This document shows positions 11,801 through 22,348 of a stretch of DNA of 64,000 nucleotides, piece after piece. Each line of letters begins with the position of its first letter. Position 1 is the stretch's first letter. The notes below the pieces were generated by a model. The model was not told where the DNA came from. It saw only the letters and a program-made list of their open reading frames with translations, and made no database searches. The stretch spans positions 13,762,427 through 13,826,426 of the forward strand of contig QVOM02000090.1 in the NCBI GenBank assembly GCA_003586115.2, in the 5' to 3' direction. The position numbers were made by a program, and so were the translations under genes. Source of the stretch: Salvator merianae (Eukaryota > Chordata > Lepidosauria > Squamata > Teiidae).

Positions 11801-13368
11801 ATAGAGAGTTCCCTGGCAAGGTAATAAAACTTATGCAGATGAAACAGTGGGCAGTCAGCTGGATAACAAGAAGAGCTAATTCCTTAAATATGAAACCGTG
11901 TGCAGACCATCCCACTTCAGTTCTTCGTTTCTAGATTTTAATGGAATATTTATAAGACTAATTAGCAAAATCTGGATGATGTTCAGGAGGATGCAGTGGA
12001 TAAACAGAACCAAGTTTTGATAGCTGGAAATAAACAGATTGCTTCGCCAAGAAGCAGCCGTTTCAGACCCCTACTCAAATGCAAAGGAATGGGATTGAGT
12101 CAAGATCTTTACGCTGGCTTTGCTTTGAAAAACCAGTGATGTTTCGCTCAGCATAAGCAGAGCCGTTTCATGCATTTCAGTGCCTGGTTGGGATTTTGCA
12201 GGCTGATGAGGAACTGTGGGGCTTAGGTAAGATTACTGCATAGCAGGTATCAAACAGAAGTGCATTAAGTTCCCACAGATGCAAACCAGGTAATTACTAG
12301 CTAGAATGCAGCTACTCACACACTGGCTTTATGAATTCAAAGAGAACGGCTCCAGATGCTGGCCGAATATATCACTAACAAGTGATATTCCAGAGTACAG
12401 TCCCCCCAGAATTATTGCCTGTTGCTTAGGCAGCACTGACTGTGTGCATTTTAGTAATGCACACATCTGGGTATTGCACTCGCACAAAATACCCAGAAGT
12501 GTGTGACTGCAACCACCGTTCATGTGCGGCTGTCCTTTCAGCCCCCGCATATGCGCGGTGGGCGCTTCCAGGATGGCATCTCCGTCCAGATGGTAGGTTA
12601 GAATGCTGTTTCAGTAAAACCCACCATCAGAGTTTGGTTTTTCTGCAATAGGCTACAGCAGGATTTAGGGGCGATACGGCAGCGCTATGGTAGGGTTGCC
12701 ACAGCTACAAGTGCCAGCCCCACCACAGCACAGACATAATGGCGCTATATTTTCCCCATCTGGATGGGGTCTATTTCTTTGCCAGTTCCACAGGAAATTA
12801 CCTGTGGATATTTTTCTCTGAGGATATTTTTCTCTTTGTTTCTTTCAATCAACTTCAGTGTGAGAGCACTGATTTTGCAAGTATGCCTTACAGAACTCCA
12901 TTGCTTTTTCAGGGCACAGTTACAAAAACAAGCCTCTTTTGGCTTTTGTTGTTTCACATCTAAAGACAGATCTTAAAATACGAAAATTCCGAAGGGTAAA
13001 GCAAAATGCAGAAACATTCTGCTTGGTTCCAGATAAGAAGGCCTAAGTGAAGTTAGAAGTTTTTGAAGACAAAAGGCAAAACCGTTCTAAACTACAATTT
13101 TGGGGTTGCAAGCAGCTTACTGGAATTTGCATTCCTGGAACTTTGCAATAGTGATTATTTCTGCAGTTCTGCTGGACTATGTTTTACATAGGAACTGGGA
13201 GGGGGAATCATGAATATGAATGCACAAACTGATATGCAGATGAAAATGCAAATATGTTTAGAAATATTGAACTTCTTGGAAGCTCACAGTGCAGTCTCCT
13301 AACTTATAATTGATTGAAGACTTATTAAAAGATGGATTGACAAGGAAATTGGCTGAGTGGATTCATTC

Positions 13369-13505
13369 AGGGCCATTTCCACACTTACCTTACTGGGCCA
13401 GTCCAGTGGGACCGGCCCAGCCAGGAGCTGTTCCAGCAGCAGGAATGGCTCCAAAGTACCTGGATATATCTTCCACATTTGGGAGACTGTCCCGGTAAAG
13501 CCCCC
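13369..13505. mobile_element. Short GC-rich repeat with a TTTCCACACTTACCTT-type start
   Basis: The start (GGGCCATTTCCACACTTACC, then TTACTGGGCCAGT) is shared with 28405-28440. A palindromic CCAGT..ACTGG core follows. It ends close to a CA repeat (13503-13520). It is probably a copy of a short foldback family. Its reverse strand, the sense strand of ADGRD1, carries AAGGTAAGT, a consensus splice donor, at 13383-13391. Confidence 0.45.
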
Positions 13506-14194
13506 ACACACACACACACATGATCTCTGTAGTCACTTTCGGATTCGCCAAGTGCTAGGAAATGAAGTTCCAAGCCTCAGATCCCCCCGGGGACACATTT
13601 TAGCAGCGCAATCTGTGACAATATCCATACCCTTTTCTGTGTAGCAGTGTGGAAGTGGTTTGCTATTTCCTCCTTGTGCAGAGATGCTGCATCCCTCTGT
13701 ATGCCAAGCAGATGTTTCCTGTCTATTTGCAAACATTCGAAATGGTGTCTCCTCTGCCTTTTGACAGCTTAAGAGACCTCTGCCTGTGACAGATGTGTGT
13801 TGGGTTGTCAGCAAAATTTCCAGTTTTCTGGGAAGAAATTAGTCCGAGCCATTATGATTACTTTTTCAACAGTTCAGTTTAGCTCCAACTGAAGGACCCT
13901 AGGGAGAGGGCCCATCATAAGAGCAAGGAAGAGGTTGCCAACTGGGCAAAAGTCCACTTATGAAAAAGCTCTAAGCCCAGATTTTTACCAGTTCCTCGAA
14001 GCAGAAATCCAAAAGGAAAAAAGAAAAGGCTTCAGGACAGCCAAGAAGTTAAATGCAACAAGAGAAAGGCAATAATTCCCATATGACAAACTACCTCATT
14101 AAGCACAGAACTAACACTGGCAGTGAACTTTCTGGAGGGGAAGAGGAGCAGAACATTTTTTAAAAAATGAAATCCTCTCTTGTACTTCTGATGC

Positions 14195-14535
14195 AGCTCT
14201 GAACCCTCCTTCCCTCCTTCCCTCCTTTCTTTCTTTCCTTTCTTACTTACTTCCCTCCTGTCTTTTTCTTTTTCCCCTCCTTCCTCCATTCCTTTCTTTT
14301 TTTCTCTTTCCTTCCTTCCATCCCTCCCTCCTTTTTCTCCTCCCTCCCTCCTTCCTTTCCCTCTCTGCCTCCTTTTTCTCTTTTCTTCCTTCCTCCTTTC
14401 CCTTCTGTCTTTTTCATTCTCTCTCTCCTTCCTCTCTCTCTTTCTTTATCATATTTTACTCCTCCCTCCTTCCTTGCTTTCCCTCCTTTCTCCCTCCCTT
14501 CTTCTCTCTTTTCTTTCTTTCTTTCATTCATTTTA
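14195..14535. repeat. 340 bp CT-rich tract
   Basis: The + strand is nearly pure pyrimidine, made of degenerate CCTT, CCCT and TTTC words. It ends at a TTTATTCC-type LINE tail (14522-14605, minus strand), from which it may have expanded. Open frames on the minus strand here are low-complexity Lys/Glu/Arg/Gly artefacts. Confidence 0.9.
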
Positions 14536-15111
14536 TTCCATTTGTACGCTGCTCTTCACACTGAGGTCCCAGAGTGACCTACGTAACAAACGAGCTACAG
14601 ATATTCCACCTAAAAAGTGTGTTCAGGCCACTGCTGGGAGCTAATGGAGGATCTTCTCAGGCCATCCCTCCTCCTTCACTCCCCTCAGGAAAATAAAATA
14701 TCAGGGACTGGGCCTTGGACTTCCGTCCAGTTTGGCGGGAAGAGTCCCGGATCTAGGATAAAATCTTTTGTGTGCTCATCCCCACTGTGGTGGAATCCAA
14801 TCTGTTCATGGATTTTTCTATGCCACGCACAGTTCTTTCCAGAACGTGTCAACATGTCGCTCTCCGAGGGGAGCAAGGAATGCAAAATTAATGACTGAAT
14901 AAAGCACTCTGGCTTTTTCCTTTGCTGGTCTCCACCCAAAGAGAGGCACGCGGTGATAAAGGAAGCACTTCCAGCCGAGGAATTCCCACTTCCCTCTCCT
15001 AGGATGAAAAGCAAGCTCTAAACGTACGTTTCAAGGTCATCTGCTATTAGCAGGCCTCCGGCATCTGCTGCGTTTGAAGACTGGCCTTTAGGGGACCCCT
15101 TTTCATGTCAC

Positions 15112-15168
15112 TCCAGCGGAGGGGGGAAAGAAAAGAAGAGAGGAAGAGACGGAGGGAGGGAGGGAGAC
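15112..15168. repeat. Purine-rich run adjoining the TM3 exon donor
   Basis: The + strand has GGA and GGGA words almost up to the exon. On the ADGRD1 sense strand this gives a CT-rich run starting 4-5 bases after the GT of the donor. It could bind pyrimidine-tract proteins, but that is inference. Confidence 0.7.
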
Positions 15169-15172
15169 CTAC

Positions 15173-15326
15173 CCCATCCAATGCCATAGTAGTAAAAATG
15201 CTTGCTCTCTTCAGATCCAAACACTTTGATTACCATACTGTAGAGATGAAATCCTTCCACCAGCATCCAAGCAAAAGCGCTCAGGAAGAAGAAGTGGAGA
15301 AGGACAGCCAGGATTTTGCACGGTGT
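15173..15326 (-). CDS. ADGRD1: ADGRD1 exon: TM3 and ICL2
   Basis: This is a 154 bp exon: 51 codons plus one base. It opens [11 protein letters not shown], whose Cys is the conserved TM3 cysteine that pairs with the ECL2 cysteine. TM3 follows with [14 protein letters not shown], then [18 protein letters not shown] in the second intracellular loop, and YYYGIGW at the start of TM4. The AFAWMLVEG and VIKVFGSE phrases are hallmarks of ADGRD1. The acceptor GCCTTTCAG lies above 15326. The donor is GTAGGT from 15172, preceded by GGATGGG, and the single exon base G is completed by GT of the next exon to Gly. Intron sequence immediately after the donor is a long CT-rich run, unusual for this position. 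Confidence 0.97.
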
Positions 15327-15959
15327 CTGAAAGGCAAAGCCACACACATAATTAGACATAGCAATATGCCCTATCAAACTGCGAACACCAGCCAGCGCTC
15401 CATATGCAATAAGGCATAAATATTGATGATGATGTAAGCACTAAATGTTTAAATTGCATTGCATACGTTTTCGTAAATCTCCCTTTACAAGTTTTTACTT
15501 GCATTTTACAGCTTTGGAAAGCAAGACCAGCAGGAACTATCTTAAAGTCCCTGGTCCACCACATCAGTTCTTGAAAAAGCTTCGTTCTTAATTAGGAAAG
15601 AATTACAACACTTAAACATTAAAATAAATAAATAAAAATTAAGAACTAAAACATGTCTCTGTCTCTTTCTTACACACACACAGATGGACTCTTTGCAAGG
15701 CCTTGGGTGAAGGTAAGCAATGGTCCAACCGTGCTAGGAACGGTTCTCCAAAGCTGCAGATGCTAGAAGCAGAAGTCATGGCTACAAGGTCTGCAACTTC
15801 CCTGAATGCAAATAATAAACTTCTGATGGTAAGATCAGTACAACAGGGAACAGTGTACATATAGGGGCGTTTTGTTCTCCATCTCTGGAGGGTTTGAAGG
15901 AGAGTCTGGACAGCCACACAATGTCCAGTTCTTCACAATGGCTTCATTGGCTTCCCTTA

Positions 15960-16030
15960 CTGTGTCAATGGTGACATGAGAAGATCCTTGTGGTCCCCTC
16001 TCACTCCACAGGCCTATGATTCTATGACAC
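15960..16030 (+). mobile_element. CR1-like LINE 3' end
   Basis: The sequence contains GGTCCCCTCTCACTCC and ends with TATGATTCTATGA. CR1 LINEs of birds and reptiles end in short tandem copies of an ATTCTATG-type octamer after a GGTCCCTTCCAACTC-like stretch. The copy is short and 5' truncated, as is usual for CR1. Confidence 0.6.
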
Positions 16031-17409
16031 TGCGGTACACTAAGTGGGAAGGTCTTGCCACACTGGTTTGCAGCCTCTGAGTAGAGCTCTTCAAACTAGG
16101 CTAATGTCCTCTTGTTTCCTAGGCAACACTTGCTGCCACATAAGCGTTTTCAACACAGGATTCCACACAATGGTCTGAATGCCTTGTTGAAGGTCAGTCA
16201 TTCTTGTGCTCCACAGCTCTCCTTTACCCAGACCATCCAAGGTCTACCAGTGCACCCCCTTGGGTTCCAGTGTGAGGAAGAAGGTGAGAGATAAACATGA
16301 GCAGATAAACAGGCAAGTGTTTCCTAGGAAACTGGGCAACACTCACCTTGCTACCAGCCCTTAAATGTTGGATGAAGGTGAGTATTAGCTGGTTACCAAG
16401 ACAACACTGGAATGTTCACGCTTTTCCAGGGGAAAGAATGTAGGCAAACTTCCCTGTGTTGTGTAGGTAACTAGGCAATGCTTGCTTACTTCTAGCCACA
16501 AGCCTGAACCAGAATCTGTCCTCGGGTGGGGGAGAAAAACAGTGCAGACAGGCAGACAGAAGTGGCCATTAATAAAGCGAACCTGGAAGGGTTCCAGGAC
16601 ATTCACCCCGTGGTTGTCATTGTCTCACAAGAATTGCCTGCGGGCATGCAACGCAAAACAGATCCACAATTGCCCCAGGGAAGGAAAGACTCTAGGAGCT
16701 ATTCTCTGCACCCTGAACATCATCCTAGGAGACAAAGGCCCTTTCGGCACTGGCTGTATTCTGGATTATATCCCAAAACAGGGGCCTGCTGTTCAATTTC
16801 CAGGGCCACTGTGCTGAGATTAAGTGAAGGAGTTATTTTTTACACACCTCTTTTTGGAGTGGGATTGAGATATAAACAAGCATCAGCATTGTCTGCTGTA
16901 CTGCAGACAGGTGTGCTGTTTTGCCAGGGCAAAAATGCATTACTCAGAAAATGATCTGAGTTACACCTTGAAAGCCAGAGGTTTTCTGCCTTTGCTTTGT
17001 TCCATCCTGCTGGAAACAGATCTCAAAAGAACAAATGTTATTTCTCTCTGAACAGTGGTCACGCCACGACCACTCCTCTGCAATCTGTATGATCAAATAA
17101 GGCACAGCATAGCAGATGTCGTTGGCCTATACTTTCATTTTACAATGGACCTTGGATCAAGTAAAAGGAACAAGTGGAGGGAAGCCGAAAGTGTTTCTTG
17201 ATGCTGAAAGTAGAAAGGACAGAAAGCCTTTCCTCTGGTCAACAAAGTCTACAGCTTCGGATAACAGAGAAATTTATTTGCAGCAAAAGACTAAGCTCCA
17301 TCGTGCTCAAAGTTGCCTCTGCACTGGAACTTAATCTTTGGTCAAGTGGGGAGAGCCAATGGCTTCTACCCTCATATAGGAGCTGGAAAGGCCCTGAAGG
17401 TAAGCAGCT

Positions 17410-17765
17410 CAAAATGGAAATGTGCAAAGTTCAGTTCATGTTCAAAAAATTCAGTTGGATAGTTCGTGCTCAAATCTGTTCACCTCAAACTGAATATGCT
17501 GTTGTTCAACAATCAGGAAATTTAATTGACTTGAACCAGTCCTCCACTCATGAGCACTCATGAGTTCAGGTTCACTGTGTTTTAGCCCTTGAAAAAGCCT
17601 TTTCTCAATGGCAAAAAGGAGTTTTGTTTTGTTTTCGAACAACTTTGAGATCGAACCCAAACAACTGTTTGTTCAATTCAACGAATTGCCACCGACGCGA
17701 ACAAATGGGCGCTCGGTTCGATTTGAGCCAAACATGAGATTTTCATTTGTGCACAAACCTAACTC
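17410..17765. mobile_element. GTTCGAA-type hAT-like repeat copy, subfamily C
   Basis: The block is dense in GTTCA, TTCGAAC and GTTCGATTTGAGCC-type words and their complements. Its right end, TTTGTGCACAAACC, resembles the terminal sequence of other copies. Several internal inverted pairs are present. A palindromic CTCATGAG pair lies at 17549-17563. Confidence 0.55.
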
Positions 17766-18469
17766 ACAGCACTTCTGGATACACAAATCCTGACAAGTCC
17801 CTGTGTTGTGTTGCCAGATCTTTTCAGGTGCATCCTTAGGCTACTGGCAGCTTGACCTCAGCTTTTCTAAGGCTGCACTGGACACGTAAATAAGAAGAAA
17901 AGCAACACCGTTCTTTTTCGTCTGCTCTCCTGCAGTACGGCATCCTTACATGTTAAAAATACCATGTTGAACGGAACTTTTAAACTAGAAGCACAAAGCT
18001 GGATTTACAGGTTCCCAGTGCTAGGTGCTCACAGGCCTCACTAAGAGTTGGGATTAGATGTGTTGAACACTAGAAACAATTCAATATACAGCCTACTGAA
18101 CTTGAAAGCAATGAAACTACAACGTGCTGTAATGTAATTTATGGCTGGCAGGTAACAGAGGTTTTATTTCCCCCAGTCTTGAAGCTCCTTCACTTCTTTT
18201 TACAAAGTCACCCTCGCCTACAAAGACATCCAGGCTGGAAGCCATGAAAATGTTCCTCATCTCTTCCATTTTCAAGACACATCCTGGGGCTGTTCCTGCT
18301 AAATGAAGCCTGTCTGTTAGCTGGCATCGATCAAGGCAAGAGCAGAGACTCTTCCAAAAAGGAACACGTACATCTTTTGCAGCACCTGTTTTCAATGCAG
18401 CCCAAGGCTGAACAGAGCTGAGCCCAGGCACATGAGTCGGCAGTGCTGGTTCTACAATTGTTATGGTTA

Positions 18470-18712
18470 GAACCTAAGAGTAGCCCTGCTGGATCAGGCC
18501 ACAGTCCATCTAGTCCAGGATCCTGTCTCACACAGTGGATCACCAATTGCTTCTGGACCTTCTCAAGTAGAATAAAAAGACAAAACCTTCACCTGCTCTC
18601 CACTTCCTGCAAATGGCCTTTAGAGGCATCCTGCCTGTCTCTCCACCCTGGAGGCAGTACCTGGGCAGTCATTGTAGTAGCCATCGATACTCCTGACCTC
18701 CATGAATCTGAA
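18470..18712 (+). mobile_element. Dispersed repeat with GCTGGATCAGGCC phrase, copy 1
   Basis: It starts AACCTAAGAGTAGCCCTGCT and GGATCAGGCC, continues with CATCTAGTCCAG and GAGGCATCCTGCC, and ends CTCCATGAATCTG. The same phrases in the same order occur at 57116-57343 and, reversed, at 59020-59268. I recall this as a common sauropsid interspersed repeat, probably LINE-derived. Confidence 0.7.
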
Positions 18713-19835
18713 GCATCTTCATAGAAAACCACTTTCTGCTCTGATCGCACCAACCTACTGACTTCAGTATTGCCAACAGCTCTCTAGCAGGCACGTGGAG
18801 GGAGCAGTTTGTTCCCCCAACAATTCCTTCTTTGGAAGGGGCTTTTTGGTTCAACTGGAAACCGATCCCTACAAAACAGTGATGGTGGAGGCATCAACAA
18901 CCATTTATTGCCAGCTTTAAATGGCAATATATTCAGAGGTAGTAGAGTGTGATAAAGGCAAACATATCCAAACCAATTCAGAGGCACACTTATGCTTCCT
19001 TGTTGTTCTGTCTTCTCTCATTAAGCATGACTCATGTGTGATGTTCATGTGCATACATGCGAGCTCATGGATACCCAGATAGGAAAGAGAAGAAAACAAC
19101 CAGAATGAGGCATCCCTTGTCTTCAGTCCGCAATCTTGTTCCCTGCACTCATTTTATTTCCCTATGGCTTCAGCTATGTCTTGCTGATTTATTGAAGACT
19201 GTTTCATTGCATCCATCCCTGCCTCCTTTTCTGTAGCTAGCTTTTCCCCATTGTTTCTGATGGTATCTTTCTGCTCTGTTTCATGCTCTCCAAGATTTTA
19301 TTGGCCCTCTAAAACTAGACCTTTCCCTCTCTTCCTCCAGTCCCGCCCCCCTGTCTCCACATCTTGTCAGCTCCTTGCAGAAATGGAGCTCAGGATTTCC
19401 ACCGGAGTGGCAGAGGAGAGGAAGCAGCAGGCATCCCATTTTGTCCCTCAGCACATGCTCAGAGAAACCAGGCAGCGTGATTTTCAGCTAACCTAGAGGC
19501 AGAAAAATGAAAGACATTCCAGGACTCTGATCACCCATCAGCCCTGTACACTTCTTGCTGCCTCCAGAATCGCTGAGGGTTTAAACAAAACAGCACCTGC
19601 CGGAACCTCTTTCTTTGATTCTGCCTGGCTTCTGGCGGGGCGCAACCTGGGGTTCAGAAATGCAGGAGAGAGCTCCCTCCCTTCTGTTGAGGAGTCGAGG
19701 GTTTGGCGTGTATTTGCATGCTTCAGAGAGGATCCAAGGAGGGGGAGAAATGTGTGCCTGCAGATTTTGGAGGAAGAAGGCAAAAAGAAGACGCCTTCCT
19801 GGGCTTTCTTTGCTCTGCTGTAAAGAAGTGCATGA

Positions 19836-20066
19836 TCCAAAATTTAATGGTTCGCTTAAAATCGAACCAAACTACCCTTGGTTCATGTTGAATTCCAACC
19901 AGGGTTTTTTGAGCTACGTTTGGTTTGTGTTCAATATGAACCATGCGAACACTGGTGAACCGCCCTTGGTTTGCTCGGCTTGAACTTTTTTTTCAAACTG
20001 CTGGGTGGTTTGTTTCACACAAGAACCGTGTGAACACTGCAATTCACTGCAAGCTGCAAACGAACC
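19836..20066. mobile_element. GTTCGAA-type hAT-like repeat copy, subfamily B
   Basis: It contains repeated words such as AATGGTTCG, AATCGAACCAAACTAC, TTGGTTCATGTTG and GAACCGTGTGAACAC. It shares ATTTAATGGTTC, TTGGTTC and the CACTGCAAGCTGCAAAC-like end with 2862-3012 and 30361-30668. Confidence 0.6.
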
Positions 20067-20514
20067 TGTAGCCTAAAACAAGGAAGCAGGAAAACTGTCC
20101 TATTAAGCCTTCCCAAATCAGGACCGTTGCCACTCCATCAGGGCTTAACTAGAAGTAGTCTGATGACTTTTCTCTCCAACCTAACTAACTGCAGCAATGA
20201 AAACATCACAGCACTTTGAGGGCAGAACACTGTTTTCAAAGTGCTCTGACCAGCACGGCATTATGTTCTCAATATTCCACAAAGCCAATCTGAACGCTTT
20301 CCAACAAATGCGTCCTGTTCTGGTCCACAGGATAGCACAGGGAAGCAGACCACATGGCGAAGCCGAAGAAAATTGCAAGACAACCATGGAAATGTCTCCT
20401 ATCAAAACAACTTCTGCTTGAAACGTGCATTGCCTGCCTGACATTTCCATTTTTCTTCTGGCTAAATTAAGATTAAGAGGTGCAAGTTCCATCAAAGGCG
20501 GGGAGATGAAGCCC

Positions 20515-20690
20515 TGTGATTATCATTATTAATAGTATTAATTATTAACTTAAACGGCAGCCCATGGGCTGCCTGTGATTAATGTGTGGCTTTATTGCCT
20601 GATTCCTGCTGCCCCAAATTAAAGCACACATTTCTGTCATGTTCCGATTGGACCGCCGACTGCTTTAGGACTTATGGAAGGAGAACGCCC
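20515..20690. promoter_or_regulatory. Possible conserved non-coding block with an 18 bp palindrome
   Basis: It has an AT-rich run with several TAATTA/ATTAAT cores. A perfect palindrome GGCAGCCCATGGGCTGCC lies at 20556-20573. TGATTAATGTG and CAAATTAAAG follow. The block is free of recognisable repeats. Clusters of homeodomain-type cores in unique intron sequence can mark enhancers, but nothing here proves it. Confidence 0.2.
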
Positions 20691-21237
20691 TTCGTTTGAA
20701 AAGGCAGACGTGTTGCGATGTTAAAGCCCCATCGCAGACCAGATCCACTGAACAGAATTGTGATGGACCATTTTTCCTTTTTTTGACAGGTGGCTGCTTC
20801 CTTAGAATCCAGTATTCGCTTCACTTCTAAAGAGCAAGGAGAGCAGACCTGCACCCTCTGACGCAGGGACGATTTACGTAACTCAGAGAAAGTGCAAGAG
20901 GCTGTTATAACCAGCTAGAACCACCGCTGTTTCATTCTGCAAAAAATCTGAAGCTAACAGTAGAGAGAGAGACATAGAGAGGCATTTTGGGGAAATCTTC
21001 TAAGGACTCTTGAGGTAAAAAAAGGCAAACAGGTTTTTCCAGGCTCCTTGACATTTCTCAGGTGAATTTCAAATATCCCTCAGTTAATTATTGGATTTTG
21101 CTTGAAGCGAAAACTGGAAGCTAATATTCTGGGGTCATCGGCTGAAGCGGAATGGTTGGTACTTCAAACACGCCCATTCGAACTCGTTAGAAATGCTCCT
21201 ACAAGTGAAAGACGAGGGGGAAATCCCGGTAGTGATG

Positions 21238-21358
21238 GAACTAGACTTGTGCTGAACTGGTTCAGGTTTTGAACCTATTTGAATCAAACAGGGGTGTTCA
21301 AAAGTTCGACTTCAAACCGAACTTCCTGCCTGATTGGAAATAGAGTTTGAATGCAGAG
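21238..21358 (+). mobile_element. GTTCGAA-type hAT-like repeat, 5' fragment, subfamily A
   Basis: It contains GTGCTGAACTGGTTCAGG, then AAACAGGGGTGTTCAAAAG and a CCTGCCTGATTGGAAATAG-type phrase, in the order found in the full copies at 25430 and 26793. It stops after the first third, so it is truncated. Confidence 0.65.
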
Positions 21359-22212
21359 TCTTCGGTCCTGGAGTTCATAAACAAATAGCATAACTATGAT
21401 TAAATTCAGTTTCTTTATTTCTTAGGGCAGAGGCCTGCATTGGAGTTAATTTCCATGGCGAGTAGAAGGAGAGGATGGTCTCTGTAGGTTTCACCAGTGC
21501 TGCTGCCATTATCTCTCCTTCCTGGGCTGTTCCATCCATGCTACCTAAGTACCATCATCAGTTGGCAGGTTCTGCTTCATGAGAAATAGGATGTCTATTA
21601 ATTCATCAGGTCCTTGACTCTTCCCTTCCACTTCCAGTTTTGTCCGCCCTTTTCTCATTAACTCACTGATCTGACTCCACTTCTCCTTCAACGGTCCCCT
21701 CCACCCTTGCTTGGATTTCTCACAAACCCATTCCATTTACTAGCTCTCCACTTCCCATGATGTTCTTTCTGGGCTTTCAAGCCTTCTCTGACTTCCAACG
21801 TATTTCCAGCTCTTACGCCAACTGCTTCTTCCGGACTCCTCCTCCCCGTGCGTTATGCACCTGCCAATTTGCTGTTCCACTATCAGTTCTCATTCCTTGT
21901 GGCCAGCAGGGCCATTAGGATCCACGTTCCAACCTCACGAGGGAGTCGCCGCTGGCCTAAGTTCTAAGTAACCCTGAACATACCTCCTACTGCAGAATAT
22001 CAGGTTGATCCCATGTGCAGAGCGCTCCGTTGTAGTCTGAGGAAAGTGACACCATGGTGATTTACAAGCCTTGTTCAGTGAGAAGGTGACACTGCTGGAT
22101 TGGGGAGGGGGCGTTGTATTACACACTTTAAAAGCTTGGAGATTTTAAGGATCTTCTGTTTGTTATTTTTTTAAAACTGGTATTGCAACCAGTTGAAAGA
22201 GTCATGCCGACT

Positions 22213-22227
22213 TACACACACACACAG
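22213..22227. repeat. Short CA repeat next to the TM2 exon
   Basis: There are about seven CA units on the + strand, which read as TG on the sense strand 10-24 bases after the TM2 donor. It is a small microsatellite inside the splice-site region. Confidence 0.8.
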
Positions 22228-22236
22228 CAAACTTAC

Positions 22237-22348
22237 CGTCCCAGGTTCAAACTGGAAGCTTATCAGGAGCAGGATTTGTGCTACCAAGATGGCAAATGAC
22301 AGGTTGGCGTGGATGTGGTAACGCTGGTTTCGGATGGTGCTGACAGAC
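22237..22348 (-). CDS. ADGRD1: ADGRD1 exon: ICL1 and TM2
   Basis: This is a 112 bp exon: one base plus 37 codons. It opens [17 protein letters not shown], the basic first intracellular loop and HxN motif of adhesion-GPCR TM2. It continues with a hydrophobic run, [14 protein letters not shown], and ends at FEPGT on the extracellular side. The acceptor TTTTCTCCACAG lies above 22348. The donor is GTAAGT from 22236, followed within 10 bases by a short TG repeat on the sense strand (22213-22227). The end phase is 0, joining TPC of the next exon so that EPGT-TPC is continuous as in the family. No frameshift or stop is present. Confidence 0.96.

Larger units (their letters stand above)
8806..15172 (-). 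other. Intron between the TM4 and TM3 exons
   Basis: This is a 6.4 kb intron with no supported coding sequence. It contains a C-run-like G stretch (10330-10341), a possible degraded tRNA-SINE (about 11230-11280), a foldback-type element (13369-13505) ending in a CA repeat, a 340 bp CT-rich tract (14195-14535) next to a LINE-like 3' end on the minus strand (14522-14605), and a purine-rich run adjoining the TM3 exon (15112-15168). The rest looks like ordinary intron. Confidence 0.75.
15327..22236 (-). other. Intron between the TM3 and TM2 exons
   Basis: This 6.9 kb intron holds a CR1-like 3' end (15960-16030), a possible foldback fragment (16738-16810), GTTCGAA-family copies (17410-17765, 19836-20066, 21238-21358), a dispersed repeat with the GCTGGATCAGGCC phrase (18470-18712) and an AT-rich block with an 18 bp palindrome (20515-20690). 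I see no exon on either strand. Confidence 0.75.

Noticed and set aside
16526..16954. 142-codon open frame, + strand
   Set aside because: It overlaps another frame of similar length and a foldback-type fragment at 16738-16810, with no motif. It is not credible as an exon.
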